Shown here piece after piece: positions 17,419-25,732 of a stretch of 33,689 nucleotides of DNA; positions within the stretch are counted from its first letter, which is position 1; the number at the start of each line of letters is the position of its first letter. Under the pieces are notes generated by a model. It saw only the letters and a list, made by a program, of their open reading frames with translations. It had not been told where the DNA came from and did not search any database. Position numbers and translations under genes: made by a program. This stretch comes from an uncultured Pelagibacteraceae bacterium (lineage in GTDB: Bacteria; Pseudomonadota; Alphaproteobacteria; Pelagibacterales; Pelagibacteraceae). The stretch covers positions 1 through 33,689 of the forward strand of contig CACNIF010000007.1 of the NCBI GenBank assembly GCA_902620465.1, in the 5' to 3' direction.

Positions 17419-19995
17419 ATGAACTTGGTGATTGTAGAAAGTCCTGCTAAAGCAAAAACCATAAATAAATATTTAGGTGATGATTATAAAGTTTTGGCAA
17501 GTTATGGACATATAAGAGATTTACCCTCAAAAAATGGTTCTGTTGATCCTGATCATGACTTTAAAATGGAGTGGGAAGTAGACAGTTTTTCAAAAAAATA
17601 TCTTAAAGAAATTACTGATGCAGCAAAAGACTCCTCTAAAATTATCCTTGCAACTGACCCTGATCGTGAAGGTGAAGCAATAGCATGGCATGTAAAAGAG
17701 TATTTAAATGAAAAAAAACTTTTAAAAGATAAGGAAATTGAAAGAGTTGTTTTTAACGAAATTACAAAAAAAGCTGTGTTACATGGTATTGATAATCCAA
17801 GACAAATTGAACCTTTGTTAGTAGATGCTTATATGGCTAGACGAGCTTTGGACTACTTAGTTGGTTTTAACATTTCACCTATTCTTTGGACTAAATTACC
17901 AGGCTCAAAGTCTGCAGGGAGAGTTCAGTCTGTAGCATTAAAGTTAATAACTGAGAGAGAGCATGAAATTGAGTCATTCAATCCAGAGGAGTTCTGGACT
18001 CTAAGTGTTAAATTTAAAGATAAAAACAACCAAATTATAACTGCTAGTATAAGTCAACTTGAAAACAACAAAATAGAAAAATTTTCTTTTAGAAATAAAG
18101 AAGAAATAAATAATGCTATATCAATTATTAATAAAAAAAAATTTAGTATTACCGATATTTCAAGTAAAATTATAAATCGAAATCCCTCAGGGCCTTTCAC
18201 AACATCTACACTGCAACAAACAGCCTCAAGTAGACTAGGTTTTGGCGCATCAAGAACAATGCAAATTGCGCAAAAACTTTACCAAGGGATAGAAATAGAT
18301 GGAGAAACTATAGGTTTGATTACATATATGAGAACTGATGGAACAAATTTGTCAAAAGATGCAGTCTCAGCTTTTAGAGACTATATTAAAAAAGAAATTG
18401 GTAATGAATATTTGCCTGAGAGCTCTCTAAATTATTCAGGAAAAAAAGCTAAAAATGCACAAGAGGCTCATGAAGCAATTAGGCCTACAGATATAATTAG
18501 AACTCCACAAAGTGTTAAAAAATATTTAAGCACCGATCAAAATAAATTATACGACTTAATTTGGAGTCGAGCTTTGTCCTCCCAAATGACAGCTGCAAAA
18601 TTCGACAGAAATACAATTACTGTAACTTCTGATAATAATGACACAGTTTGTAAAGCTAGTGGCTCTGTTCTCAAATTTGATGGTTTTTTAAAAATCTATA
18701 ATAACCAAAATAAAGATGATGATGAAAGTATATTACCAGCTATGACAAAGGGTTTAGTAAATATTGAGTCTTTAATAGATGAACAACATTTTACACAACC
18801 CCCGCCAAGATACTCTGAAGCAAGTTTAGTAAAAAAACTCGAAGAGCTTGGAATAGGTAGACCATCAACGTATGCAAGTATTATATCTACCATAGCTAAC
18901 AGAGGATATGCAGAAATACTAAATAAAAGGTTTTTTCCTACAGATAGAGGAAAATTAATTTCTGCTTTCTTAGAAAAATTGTTCTCAAGATATGTAGATT
19001 ATAATTTTACTGCAGGATTAGAAGATCAATTAGATGAGATTACCTCTGGTAAAGAAAGTTGGATTAAAGTTTTAGAATTATTTTGGAGAGACTTTAATAA
19101 CAATGTTTCTGAGGTAAAGGAAAAAAGAACCAGAGAGGTTTTAGATTTACTTAATGATAGTTTGGGTGAACTCATTTTTGATAAGGATAATGAGGGAAAT
19201 ATAGTCAGAAAATGCCAATTGTGTAGCAATGGCACACTAAGTTTAAAAAATAGTTTTAGAGGAGGAGCTTTTATAGGATGTTCAAATTATCCTGATTGTA
19301 AATTTACACGGCCGTTATCCAAAGCAAAAGCTGCAGCTCAAGCTCAGCTTGCAGAACCAAAATTTATTGGAAAACATGAAAATGGTAATGATATATATTT
19401 AAAAAATGGAAGATTTGGACCCTATCTTCAATATGAAAAAATTTTAAGTGAACAAGAAATGGAAGAAAGTGCAAAAAAAAAGAAAAAGAAAAAGAAATCT
19501 AAAACTGAAATTAACGAACTTTTAAAAAATGTATCAATACCTAAGGGTTTAGATTTAAAAGATATTGATTTGGAAAAAGCACAATTTTTATGTTCTCTAC
19601 CAAAATCTTTAGGTCTCAATCCGGAAAATCAAAAAGAGATAACTCTAAATACTGGAAGGTTTGGTCCCTATTTAAAATGTGAAAATAAGTCAGCAAGAAT
19701 TGAAAACATAGAAGAAATTTTTTCTATTGGTTTAAACAGAGCAATAACTTTAATTGCTGAAGCTAAACCAGGCCGAATGTCTTCATCTATTATAAAAGAC
19801 TTGGGTACACACCCTGAGGATAGCAAACCAGTAAGAATTATGAAAGGACAGTATGGTCCATACATTAAGTACAAATCTCTAAATGCTACAATACCAGAAG
19901 AAAAAGATCCGAATGAGTTAACTATGGAAGAGGCATTAATTTTAATTGAGAAAAGAAAAGAATACGATAAAAATAAAAAAAAGAAAAAAAAATAG
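17419..19995 (+). CDS. topA: DNA topoisomerase I
   Basis: Type IA topoisomerase that relaxes negative supercoils, 858 residues. The TOPRIM domain starts with LVIVESPAKAKTINKYLG (Glu7) and has ATDPDREGEAIAWH (78-91, metal-binding acids). The catalytic tyrosine is Tyr303 in GLITYMRTDGTNLS. One zinc ribbon follows the core, with Cys599, Cys602, Cys621 and Cys627, around GCSNYPDCKF. After it come three short C-terminal repeats, each with a GRFGPYL/GQYGPYI motif that binds single-stranded DNA. A lysine-rich linker follows the first repeat (about residue 685), and the protein ends in a lysine tail, both encoded by long A-rich runs. It follows plsY after 36 bases. Confidence 0.97.
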   Translation: MNLVIVESPAKAKTINKYLGDDYKVLASYGHIRDLPSKNGSVDPDHDFKMEWEVDSFSKKYLKEITDAAKDSSKIILATDPDREGEAIAWHVKEYLNEKKLLKDKEIERVVFNEITKKAVLHGIDNPRQIEPLLVDAYMARRALDYLVGFNISPILWTKLPGSKSAGRVQSVALKLITEREHEIESFNPEEFWTLSVKFKDKNNQIITASISQLENNKIEKFSFRNKEEINNAISIINKKKFSITDISSKIINRNPSGPFTTSTLQQTASSRLGFGASRTMQIAQKLYQGIEIDGETIGLITYMRTDGTNLSKDAVSAFRDYIKKEIGNEYLPESSLNYSGKKAKNAQEAHEAIRPTDIIRTPQSVKKYLSTDQNKLYDLIWSRALSSQMTAAKFDRNTITVTSDNNDTVCKASGSVLKFDGFLKIYNNQNKDDDESILPAMTKGLVNIESLIDEQHFTQPPPRYSEASLVKKLEELGIGRPSTYASIISTIANRGYAEILNKRFFPTDRGKLISAFLEKLFSRYVDYNFTAGLEDQLDEITSGKESWIKVLELFWRDFNNNVSEVKEKRTREVLDLLNDSLGELIFDKDNEGNIVRKCQLCSNGTLSLKNSFRGGAFIGCSNYPDCKFTRPLSKAKAAAQAQLAEPKFIGKHENGNDIYLKNGRFGPYLQYEKILSEQEMEESAKKKKKKKKSKTEINELLKNVSIPKGLDLKDIDLEKAQFLCSLPKSLGLNPENQKEITLNTGRFGPYLKCENKSARIENIEEIFSIGLNRAITLIAEAKPGRMSSSIIKDLGTHPEDSKPVRIMKGQYGPYIKYKSLNATIPEEKDPNELTMEEALILIEKRKEYDKNKKKKKK

Positions 19996-20003
19996 GAAAA
20001 AAA

Positions 20004-20270
20004 ATGAAAAAAAAATTATTATTTAAATTCTTTTTTATCTTATTGATTTCAACTTCTTTATTTGCAAATGAGACTAGTTGTAATCAATTTGATAAATTAA
20101 GTGCAAAATATATTGAGTGTACCGCAAAAAAACTTAAAACAAGTACAGGTGAAAAATTAAGTGCAGGTAAAAAAAAGCTTGATAAATCTTCATTAAAAGA
20201 TACTTGGACGAAATTTAAAAGCAGTAAAAATGGTAAAGAATTTATCGAAAAATTAAAAAATGACAATTAA
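20004..20270 (+). CDS. Small secreted basic protein of unknown function
   Basis: I do not recognise this protein of 88 residues. It starts with a clear signal peptide, MKKKLLFKFFFILLISTSLFA, with likely cleavage after Ala21. The mature part of about 67 residues is very basic, contains two cysteines (Cys26 and Cys39) that could form a disulfide in the periplasm, and is otherwise low in hydrophobic residues. Lysine-serine repeats (KLSAGKKKLDKSSLKDTW) are visible. A Shine-Dalgarno-like AGGA overlaps the topA stop, six bases before the ATG, which supports the gene being real and translated. Its end overlaps ridA by 11 bases. It may be a periplasmic or envelope protein; function cannot be inferred. 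Confidence 0.7.
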   Translation: MKKKLLFKFFFILLISTSLFANETSCNQFDKLSAKYIECTAKKLKTSTGEKLSAGKKKLDKSSLKDTWTKFKSSKNGKEFIEKLKNDN

Positions 20271-20721
20271 TGATCGAATTAAAAAATTAAATATTATATT
20301 ACCACCGGCGAAACCACCGGTTGGATCCTATGTTGCTACTAAAATTACAGGTAAATTATTGTTCATATCAGGTCAAATATCGATCGATGAAAATGGTAAA
20401 TTAATCAAGGGTAAAGTAGGAAAAGATCTCACAGTGGATGATGGTTATAACGCTGCAAAAAGATGTGGTTTAAGCATTGTTTCACAAGCAAAAGAGGCTT
20501 GTGATGGAGATTTATCCAAAATCAAATCATGTATCAAACTCACTGGTTTTGTTAATTCAACAGATGATTTTGTTGATCAACCTAAAGTTATTAATGGAGC
20601 TTCAGATTTAATTGCATCAATATTTGATAAAGCTGGAATGCATACAAGAGCAGCTATTAGCACAAATAGTTTACCTCTAGGTGTTTCAGTTGAGGTAGAT
20701 GCTATATTTGAATTGAATTAA
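20260..20721 (+). CDS. RidA family protein (YjgF/YER057c/UK114-like)
   Basis: Member of the RidA superfamily, probably the ~150-residue subgroup found in alphaproteobacteria. RidA proper deaminates reactive enamine/imine intermediates. The 153-residue protein shows the family's layout: ITGKLLFISGQISIDENG near the N-terminus, then CIKLTGFVNSTDDF, and HTRAAISTNSLPLGVSVEVDAIFEL at the C-terminus. The arginine of HTRAA corresponds to the conserved RidA active-site arginine, and the VEVDAIFEL ending is typical. Proteins of this subgroup differ at N-terminal residues, so enamine deaminase activity is plausible but not certain. It is the last gene of the plus-strand run; one base separates its stop from the converging ugd stop. 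Confidence 0.88.
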   Translation: MTINDRIKKLNIILPPAKPPVGSYVATKITGKLLFISGQISIDENGKLIKGKVGKDLTVDDGYNAAKRCGLSIVSQAKEACDGDLSKIKSCIKLTGFVNSTDDFVDQPKVINGASDLIASIFDKAGMHTRAAISTNSLPLGVSVEVDAIFELN

Positions 20722-20722
20722 A

Positions 20723-22021
20723 TTACCTTCCGATACTGGTATAATCTATTTTTAGATCTCTCATTTTATCTTGAGAATAAATATTTCTCATATCAAAAAC
20801 TTTAAAATTCTTTTTTTTTACAAGTCTTTTAAAGTCTAACAACTTAAAAGCATTCCACTCTGTATGAATAATTATAAGATCACTTTTAATACAAGCTGAA
20901 GAAATACTGCTGTAGAATTTAACATTCTTTAATTTATCAAATTCCTTTTTTCTTCCTGAGGGGTCGTAATATCTAATTTTACTTCCTTTCTTATTTAAAT
21001 AATTTATCATTGGAATACTAGATGCTTCCCTCATATCATCTGTATTAGGTTTAAAAGTTACACCTAAAAACGTAATATTTTTATTTTTAAGCCTATTTTT
21101 CAAAATTTTATCAATTCTTTTTGTAAGAATTATTTTTCTTTGATTATTTGATTTAACAACACTTTTTACTATCGAAAGATCAATTTTATATTTATTAGCA
21201 ACGTCAATTAAAGCTCTTGTATCTTTAGGAAAGCATGAACCTCCATAAGCGGGCCCTGCTCTTAAAAACCTATCTCCAATTCTTTGGTCCAAACCCATTC
21301 CAATAGAAATATCTTGAACATTTACCCCAGTTTTCTCACATAGATTAGCTAATTCGTTTATGTATGAAATTTTTGTTGCTAGAAAAGCATTAGAGGCATA
21401 TTTTACCATTTCAGCACCTCTCCTTGAAGTTTTAAAATACCTGCTAGATTTCTTTATTATGGGTAAGTACAGAGATTTTAAAATTTTATTAGCTTTGCTA
21501 CTGTCAGTGCCAATAACAACTCTATCAGGATAAATAAAATCCCTTATAGCTTCACCCTCTCTTAAAAATTCAGGATTTGAAACAACATCTATAAGTTTTT
21601 TTTTCTTTAGATTTCTTAAAATTTTTTCAATTTTATCTCCAGTAGTTACAGGGACCGTGGATTTTGTTATGATGATCTTGTATTTTGAAATATTTTTTTT
21701 TAATTGTTTTGCTACATTAAATACATATTTTAAATCAGCTGAATTACTTTTTTTTTTGTTTGGGGTCCCCACACAAATAAATATAATATCAGATTTTTTT
21801 ACTGCCTCATCTAAATCTGAAGTAAAAAATAATCTTTTAGCTTTACGATTTCTTTTTAATATTTCTTCTAATCCTGGCTCATAAATAGGTACTTTTCCTT
21901 TATTAAGTAAATCAATTTTTTTTTTATCTTTGTCAACGCAATAAACAACATTTCCTACATCTGAAAAACAAACGCCACTTACAAGTCCAACATAGCCAGT
22001 TCCTATCATGCATAATTTCAT
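20723..22021 (-). CDS. ugd: UDP-glucose 6-dehydrogenase
   Basis: Oxidises UDP-glucose twice to UDP-glucuronate, using NAD. The 432-residue length is normal. The N-terminal NAD domain carries CMIGTGYVGLVSGVCFSDVG, then FICVGTPNK and TKSTVPVTTGD. The central helix has RGAEMVKYASNAFLATKISYINE, with Lys207 and Asn211 as the expected active-site residues. The nucleophile is Cys263 in GPAYGGSCFPKDTRAL. The C-terminal UDP-binding domain includes FLGVTFKPNTDDMREAS. It overlaps galU by four bases, so the two are a UDP-glucuronate module, pointing to an acidic surface polysaccharide or glycolipid. The GMC-type alternative, UDP-ManNAc dehydrogenase, is less likely beside galU. Confidence 0.95.
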   Translation of the reverse strand: MKLCMIGTGYVGLVSGVCFSDVGNVVYCVDKDKKKIDLLNKGKVPIYEPGLEEILKRNRKAKRLFFTSDLDEAVKKSDIIFICVGTPNKKKSNSADLKYVFNVAKQLKKNISKYKIIITKSTVPVTTGDKIEKILRNLKKKKLIDVVSNPEFLREGEAIRDFIYPDRVVIGTDSSKANKILKSLYLPIIKKSSRYFKTSRRGAEMVKYASNAFLATKISYINELANLCEKTGVNVQDISIGMGLDQRIGDRFLRAGPAYGGSCFPKDTRALIDVANKYKIDLSIVKSVVKSNNQRKIILTKRIDKILKNRLKNKNITFLGVTFKPNTDDMREASSIPMINYLNKKGSKIRYYDPSGRKKEFDKLKNVKFYSSISSACIKSDLIIIHTEWNAFKLLDFKRLVKKKNFKVFDMRNIYSQDKMRDLKIDYTSIGR

Positions 22022-22833
22022 AATTTTGAAATCTCAATTGCAGATTTAATGTAACCATTCATACTTCCACAATCCAAGTATTTACCAGAAAAGTTATGTG
22101 CTATAAATTTTTGATTCTCTTTTATTAAAGTTTGAATAGAGTCAGTAATATGTATTTCACCACCTTTACCTGGTTTTTGCGATAGTAATTTTGCAAATAT
22201 TTTCTTTGGTAAAATATATCTTCCGATTACAGCTTTATTGGACGGTGCCTCTTTAATCGAGGGCTTTTCAATTACATCTTCAATTAAAAAATTATTTTTA
22301 TCCATTTTTTTTTTCAATTTATAGATACCCCACCTAGATACTGTTTCTTTACTAACATTCATACTTGCCATAACTGATGCTTTATATTTTTTGTGTATTC
22401 GTATCATAGATTTAGAGCAGTTTTTTTTTACTATAAGATCATCTGGTAGTAACATTAAAAAGAATTTACCTTTAATAATATTTTTAGTTTTTAAAACTGC
22501 ATCACCCGTACCCAAAGGCTTGTTTTGATAAACAAATTTTATAATTTTTTTATATTTTAGAATTTTTTTATATTCTTTTAAAGTTCTTGGATCTTTCTTT
22601 TTTTTTATTATTTTTTTATAAAAATTGTCATTATAAAAATATTTCTTAATCATCTTTTTTTTTTTTGAAATGATAAAAACAACTTCTTTTATTCCAGCCT
22701 CAATACACTCATCTAAAATATATTCAATCCCAGGTTTACCATTTATAGGTAAAAGCTCTTTGGCGAAAACACTAGTTAATGGTAGTAATCGAGTTCCTAA
22801 ACCAGCTAAAGGAATAATTGCTTGTTTAATCAT
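22018..22833 (-). CDS. galU: UTP-glucose-1-phosphate uridylyltransferase
   Basis: Makes UDP-glucose from UTP and glucose-1-phosphate. The protein is 271 residues, slightly short. The nucleotide-binding start is IIPLAGLGTRLLPLTSVFAKELLPING, with the GxGTR loop at 11-15 and Lys25. Later motifs are NKPLGTGDAVL, MLLPDDLIV and the sugar-binding GRYILP together with KGGEIHITDSI. The gene has a lysine-rich insertion from about 56 to 90 encoded by long A-tracts, including a run of twelve (22655-22666 on the plus strand as T). It is the first gene of the galU-ugd pair and divergent from panC, with only 35 bases between. Confidence 0.95.
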   Translation of the reverse strand: MIKQAIIPLAGLGTRLLPLTSVFAKELLPINGKPGIEYILDECIEAGIKEVVFIISKKKKMIKKYFYNDNFYKKIIKKKKDPRTLKEYKKILKYKKIIKFVYQNKPLGTGDAVLKTKNIIKGKFFLMLLPDDLIVKKNCSKSMIRIHKKYKASVMASMNVSKETVSRWGIYKLKKKMDKNNFLIEDVIEKPSIKEAPSNKAVIGRYILPKKIFAKLLSQKPGKGGEIHITDSIQTLIKENQKFIAHNFSGKYLDCGSMNGYIKSAIEISKL

Positions 22834-22868
22834 TTGAATGTTTTACTTATAAAAATTATTTTATACAA

Positions 22869-23681
22869 ATGAAAATTTTAATTAAGAATAAAGATATAAA
22901 TGAGGCACTTAAAAAAGTTTCAAATTTGGGCTTTGTTCCAACAATGGGGAGTCTCCATAAAGGGCATGAATATTTAATAAAACAGTCACAGAAGAGATGT
23001 AAACAAACACTTGTAAGTATTTTCGTAAATCCAACTCAATTTAATAACAAAAAAGATTATTTGTCATACCCAAAGAATTTAAAGAAAGACCTTAATATCT
23101 TAAAAAAGTTAAAAGTTAATTTTGTTTATATCCCGAATAAAAAAGACATCTATTCATTTAAAAGAAAAAAAAAAATAATTTTAAAAAAAGAAAACAAAGT
23201 ACTTTGTGCAAAATCTAGAAAAGGTCATTTTGAGGGTGTGATTGACATAATGGATAGATTAACAAATATTATTAAACCAAATAAAATATTTATGGGTGAA
23301 AAAGACTATCAACAGCTTCTTTTAGTTAAAAAGTTTATTGAAAAAAAATACGAAATAAAAATTGTACCATGCAAAACAGTAAGAAATAAAAATAAACTTG
23401 CTTTATCTTCAAGAAATCAATTACTCGATAAAAGAGATCTAATTAAAGCAGGTAAAATAGCTAAAGATTTATTCCATTTTAAAATATTTCTTAGAAATAA
23501 GAAAAAAACAAAAAGTCTATTACAAAAAAAAAAAGAATTATTAAAAAAAAAATTTGACATTAAGATTGATTACTTAGAGATTAGAAAAAAAAATAATCTT
23601 AAATCTTCTTCAACTATAAGAAATTCAAAAATATTTATTGCTTATTTTATTAATAAAGTAAGATTGATAGATAATTTTTAA
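22869..23681 (+). CDS. panC: Pantothenate synthetase
   Basis: Condenses pantoate with beta-alanine using ATP. The 270-residue protein keeps the adenylation motifs: GFVPTMGSLHKGHEYLI (His30 and His33 of the HxGH signature), IFVNPTQF, HFEGVIDIMDRL, GEKDYQQLLLVKKF, and LALSSRNQLL, which replaces the KMSKS loop. The rest is strikingly lysine-rich. Four A-runs of nine to eleven bases lie within the coding sequence. The frame is intact, so I take it as functional. No panB or panE is near. It overlaps mgtE by four bases in convergent orientation. Confidence 0.94.
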   Translation: MKILIKNKDINEALKKVSNLGFVPTMGSLHKGHEYLIKQSQKRCKQTLVSIFVNPTQFNNKKDYLSYPKNLKKDLNILKKLKVNFVYIPNKKDIYSFKRKKKIILKKENKVLCAKSRKGHFEGVIDIMDRLTNIIKPNKIFMGEKDYQQLLLVKKFIEKKYEIKIVPCKTVRNKNKLALSSRNQLLDKRDLIKAGKIAKDLFHFKIFLRNKKKTKSLLQKKKELLKKKFDIKIDYLEIRKKNNLKSSSTIRNSKIFIAYFINKVRLIDNF

Positions 23682-25051
23682 AGGTAATATGCACCAACAC
23701 CTAAAAAAGATACAAAACCAATAACATCAGTAATTGTTGTTACAAACACGCTAGATGCTATAGCTGGATCAATATTCATTTTTTTTAATGAAACAGGAAC
23801 TAGAATTCCAAAAAGACCAGCAATTATCATTGTTAAAATCATTGAAATAGAAATTATTAAAGAAAGTTGACTATCTTGAAACCATAATTGAACTATTAAT
23901 GAACTGATAACAGCAAAAATTATTCCATTTAAAACTCCAATGTTAAATTCTTTTAGTATATTTTGACTAAAATTATTTTTTGTTAAATCATTAGTAGCTA
24001 AAGATCTTACTGTTACGGCTAATGTTTGCATTCCAGCGTTGCCGCCCATCGAAGCTACGATAGGCATTAGGAAAGCAAGTACTACCATTTGTTCAATAGT
24101 TGCTCCAAATAAACTTATGCACCAAGTCGCTAGAAAAGCAGTAAATAAATTTAATAATAACCAATTAAATCTTCTTTTTGTTTTAGTAAATACACCATCT
24201 GTAATTTCTTCATCACCAACACCAGCTAGTCTTAACGTATCTTCTTCAGCTTCTTCTTTTAAAACCGTCAAAATATCATCAGAGGTTATCATTCCAACAA
24301 GTTTATTGTTTTTATCAACAACACATGCTGAATTTAATCCATAATTTTCAAATGAATTACCTACCTCTTCTTTATCCATATCCACAGGCACTAAAAAAAT
24401 TTTCTCCTCCATAATATTAGACATTTTTGTTTCTCTCGGTGTTCGCAAAACTTTAGATGAAGGTACAGTACCAATGGGTTTGAAATTTTCATCAACAATA
24501 AAGATTTCTAAAAATTGTTCTGGTAAATCTTTGTTTTCTCTTAAATAATCAATTGTCTGACCAACTGACCAATTACTAGGTATTGCTGTAAACTCTCTTT
24601 GCATTATTCTAGCAGCGCTATCCTCTGGATAACTAAGTCCCTCAAGTAAGGCAAAACGATCTTTTGGAGGTAAAGCGCTTAGGATAGAATTTTTATTCTT
24701 TTCTTCAATATTTTCTAAAATTGATATTGCATCGTCAGATTCAAGATTTTTCAATATTCTAACAATTGATTCTGAAGATAAAAATTTAATTATCTCCGTT
24801 TGAACAGACTCATTTAGCTCTACAAATACTTCTGGATCAATTTTAAAACTGTTTAATTTAATTAAACTTTCTCTATCATTTTCGCTTAAATGTTCAATAA
24901 TATCAGCCGCATCTGCAGGATGCATTTCTTTAAATGAATTGATAATAAATAATGCATCATTATTGGCTATTTTATCTGTGACAACTTTTATAAATTCTTT
25001 ATTAAATTCAAAATTTACTTTTTTATCTTTAATTTTTTTAACTAAAGTCAT
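23678..25051 (-). CDS. mgtE: Magnesium transporter MgtE
   Basis: Mg2+ channel of the inner membrane, 457 residues. The cytosolic N domain (about 30-145) contains HPADAADIIEHL. A pair of CBS domains (about 150-265) follows, including EIFIVDENFKPIGTV and CVVDKNNKLVGMITSDDI; in characterised MgtE proteins these sense Mg2+ and gate the pore. The plug helix precedes the membrane part, which begins at about residue 296 and contains MPIVASMGGNAGMQTLAVTVRSLA, the pore-lining conserved motif. Five hydrophobic segments are expected and visible. It is divergent from lipB with 60 bases between, and convergent with panC. No Mg2+ riboswitch can fit in that short leader. Confidence 0.95.
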   Translation of the reverse strand: MTLVKKIKDKKVNFEFNKEFIKVVTDKIANNDALFIINSFKEMHPADAADIIEHLSENDRESLIKLNSFKIDPEVFVELNESVQTEIIKFLSSESIVRILKNLESDDAISILENIEEKNKNSILSALPPKDRFALLEGLSYPEDSAARIMQREFTAIPSNWSVGQTIDYLRENKDLPEQFLEIFIVDENFKPIGTVPSSKVLRTPRETKMSNIMEEKIFLVPVDMDKEEVGNSFENYGLNSACVVDKNNKLVGMITSDDILTVLKEEAEEDTLRLAGVGDEEITDGVFTKTKRRFNWLLLNLFTAFLATWCISLFGATIEQMVVLAFLMPIVASMGGNAGMQTLAVTVRSLATNDLTKNNFSQNILKEFNIGVLNGIIFAVISSLIVQLWFQDSQLSLIISISMILTMIIAGLFGILVPVSLKKMNIDPAIASSVFVTTITDVIGFVSFLGVGAYYL

Positions 25052-25111
25052 AAATTAACCTATTATTATGTCGGATCTTTTAATACAAAATGAAAAGATT
25101 ACAATTTTTAA

Positions 25112-25732
25112 ATGAATATTGAGGTTAAAAAATCAAAAAAACCCATAAAATACGAGGAAGCTATCAATTTTATGGAATCAAAGATTCATAAGATAAATGA
25201 AAATACTGCTAATGAGCTAATTTGGACTTTAGAACACAACGAAATTTTTACAGCCGGTACAAGTTATAAAGAAAATGAGATTTTAGATAAATCAATAAAA
25301 ATTATTAGAACGAATAGAGGTGGTAAAATTACCTATCATGGGCCAGGACAACTAATTTGTTATTTTATTATTGATCTTAAAAAAAGAGGTAAAGATATAA
25401 GAAAGTTTATATCCATAATTGAAAAAACAATTATTGATACAATAAAATTTTTTAAAATTGAAACTTTTGCGGACAAAAAAAATATCGGGATTTGGTACGA
25501 TGATAATAATGAAATTAAAAAAGTTGCTGCTATCGGTGTAAGAGTCAGTAAATGGGTTGCTTATCATGGTTTTTCAATAAATATTAACAATAAACTTGAT
25601 AAATACGATGCTATAATACCTTGTGGTATAAGTAATAGAGGAGTAACTAATTTAAAAAAAATTGTTGATCAAAATTATGATGAATTAGAAAATAAATTAA
25701 TAGAAAACTTTTTAATTAATTTAAAAAGTTAA
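25112..25732 (+). CDS. lipB: Octanoyl-ACP:protein octanoyltransferase (LipB)
   Basis: Moves octanoate from acyl carrier protein to lipoyl domains, before LipA inserts sulfur. The 206-residue protein has the typical motifs: [19 protein letters not shown] (66-84), [20 protein letters not shown] and [12 protein letters not shown]. Cys171 and Lys137 match the catalytic pair Cys169/Lys135 recalled from the E. coli enzyme. The start is ATG at 25112; no strong ribosome binding site is seen. It ends 17 bases inside the converging pseudouridine synthase gene. Confidence 0.94.
   Translation: MNIEVKKSKKPIKYEEAINFMESKIHKINENTANELIWTLEHNEIFTAGTSYKENEILDKSIKIIRTNRGGKITYHGPGQLICYFIIDLKKRGKDIRKFISIIEKTIIDTIKFFKIETFADKKNIGIWYDDNNEIKKVAAIGVRVSKWVAYHGFSININNKLDKYDAIIPCGISNRGVTNLKKIVDQNYDELENKLIENFLINLKS

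Noticed and set aside
20300..20322. Direct repeat ACCACCGG within ridA
   Set aside because: Encodes the repeated proline segment of the protein (PPAKPPVG); two copies do not make a repeat array.
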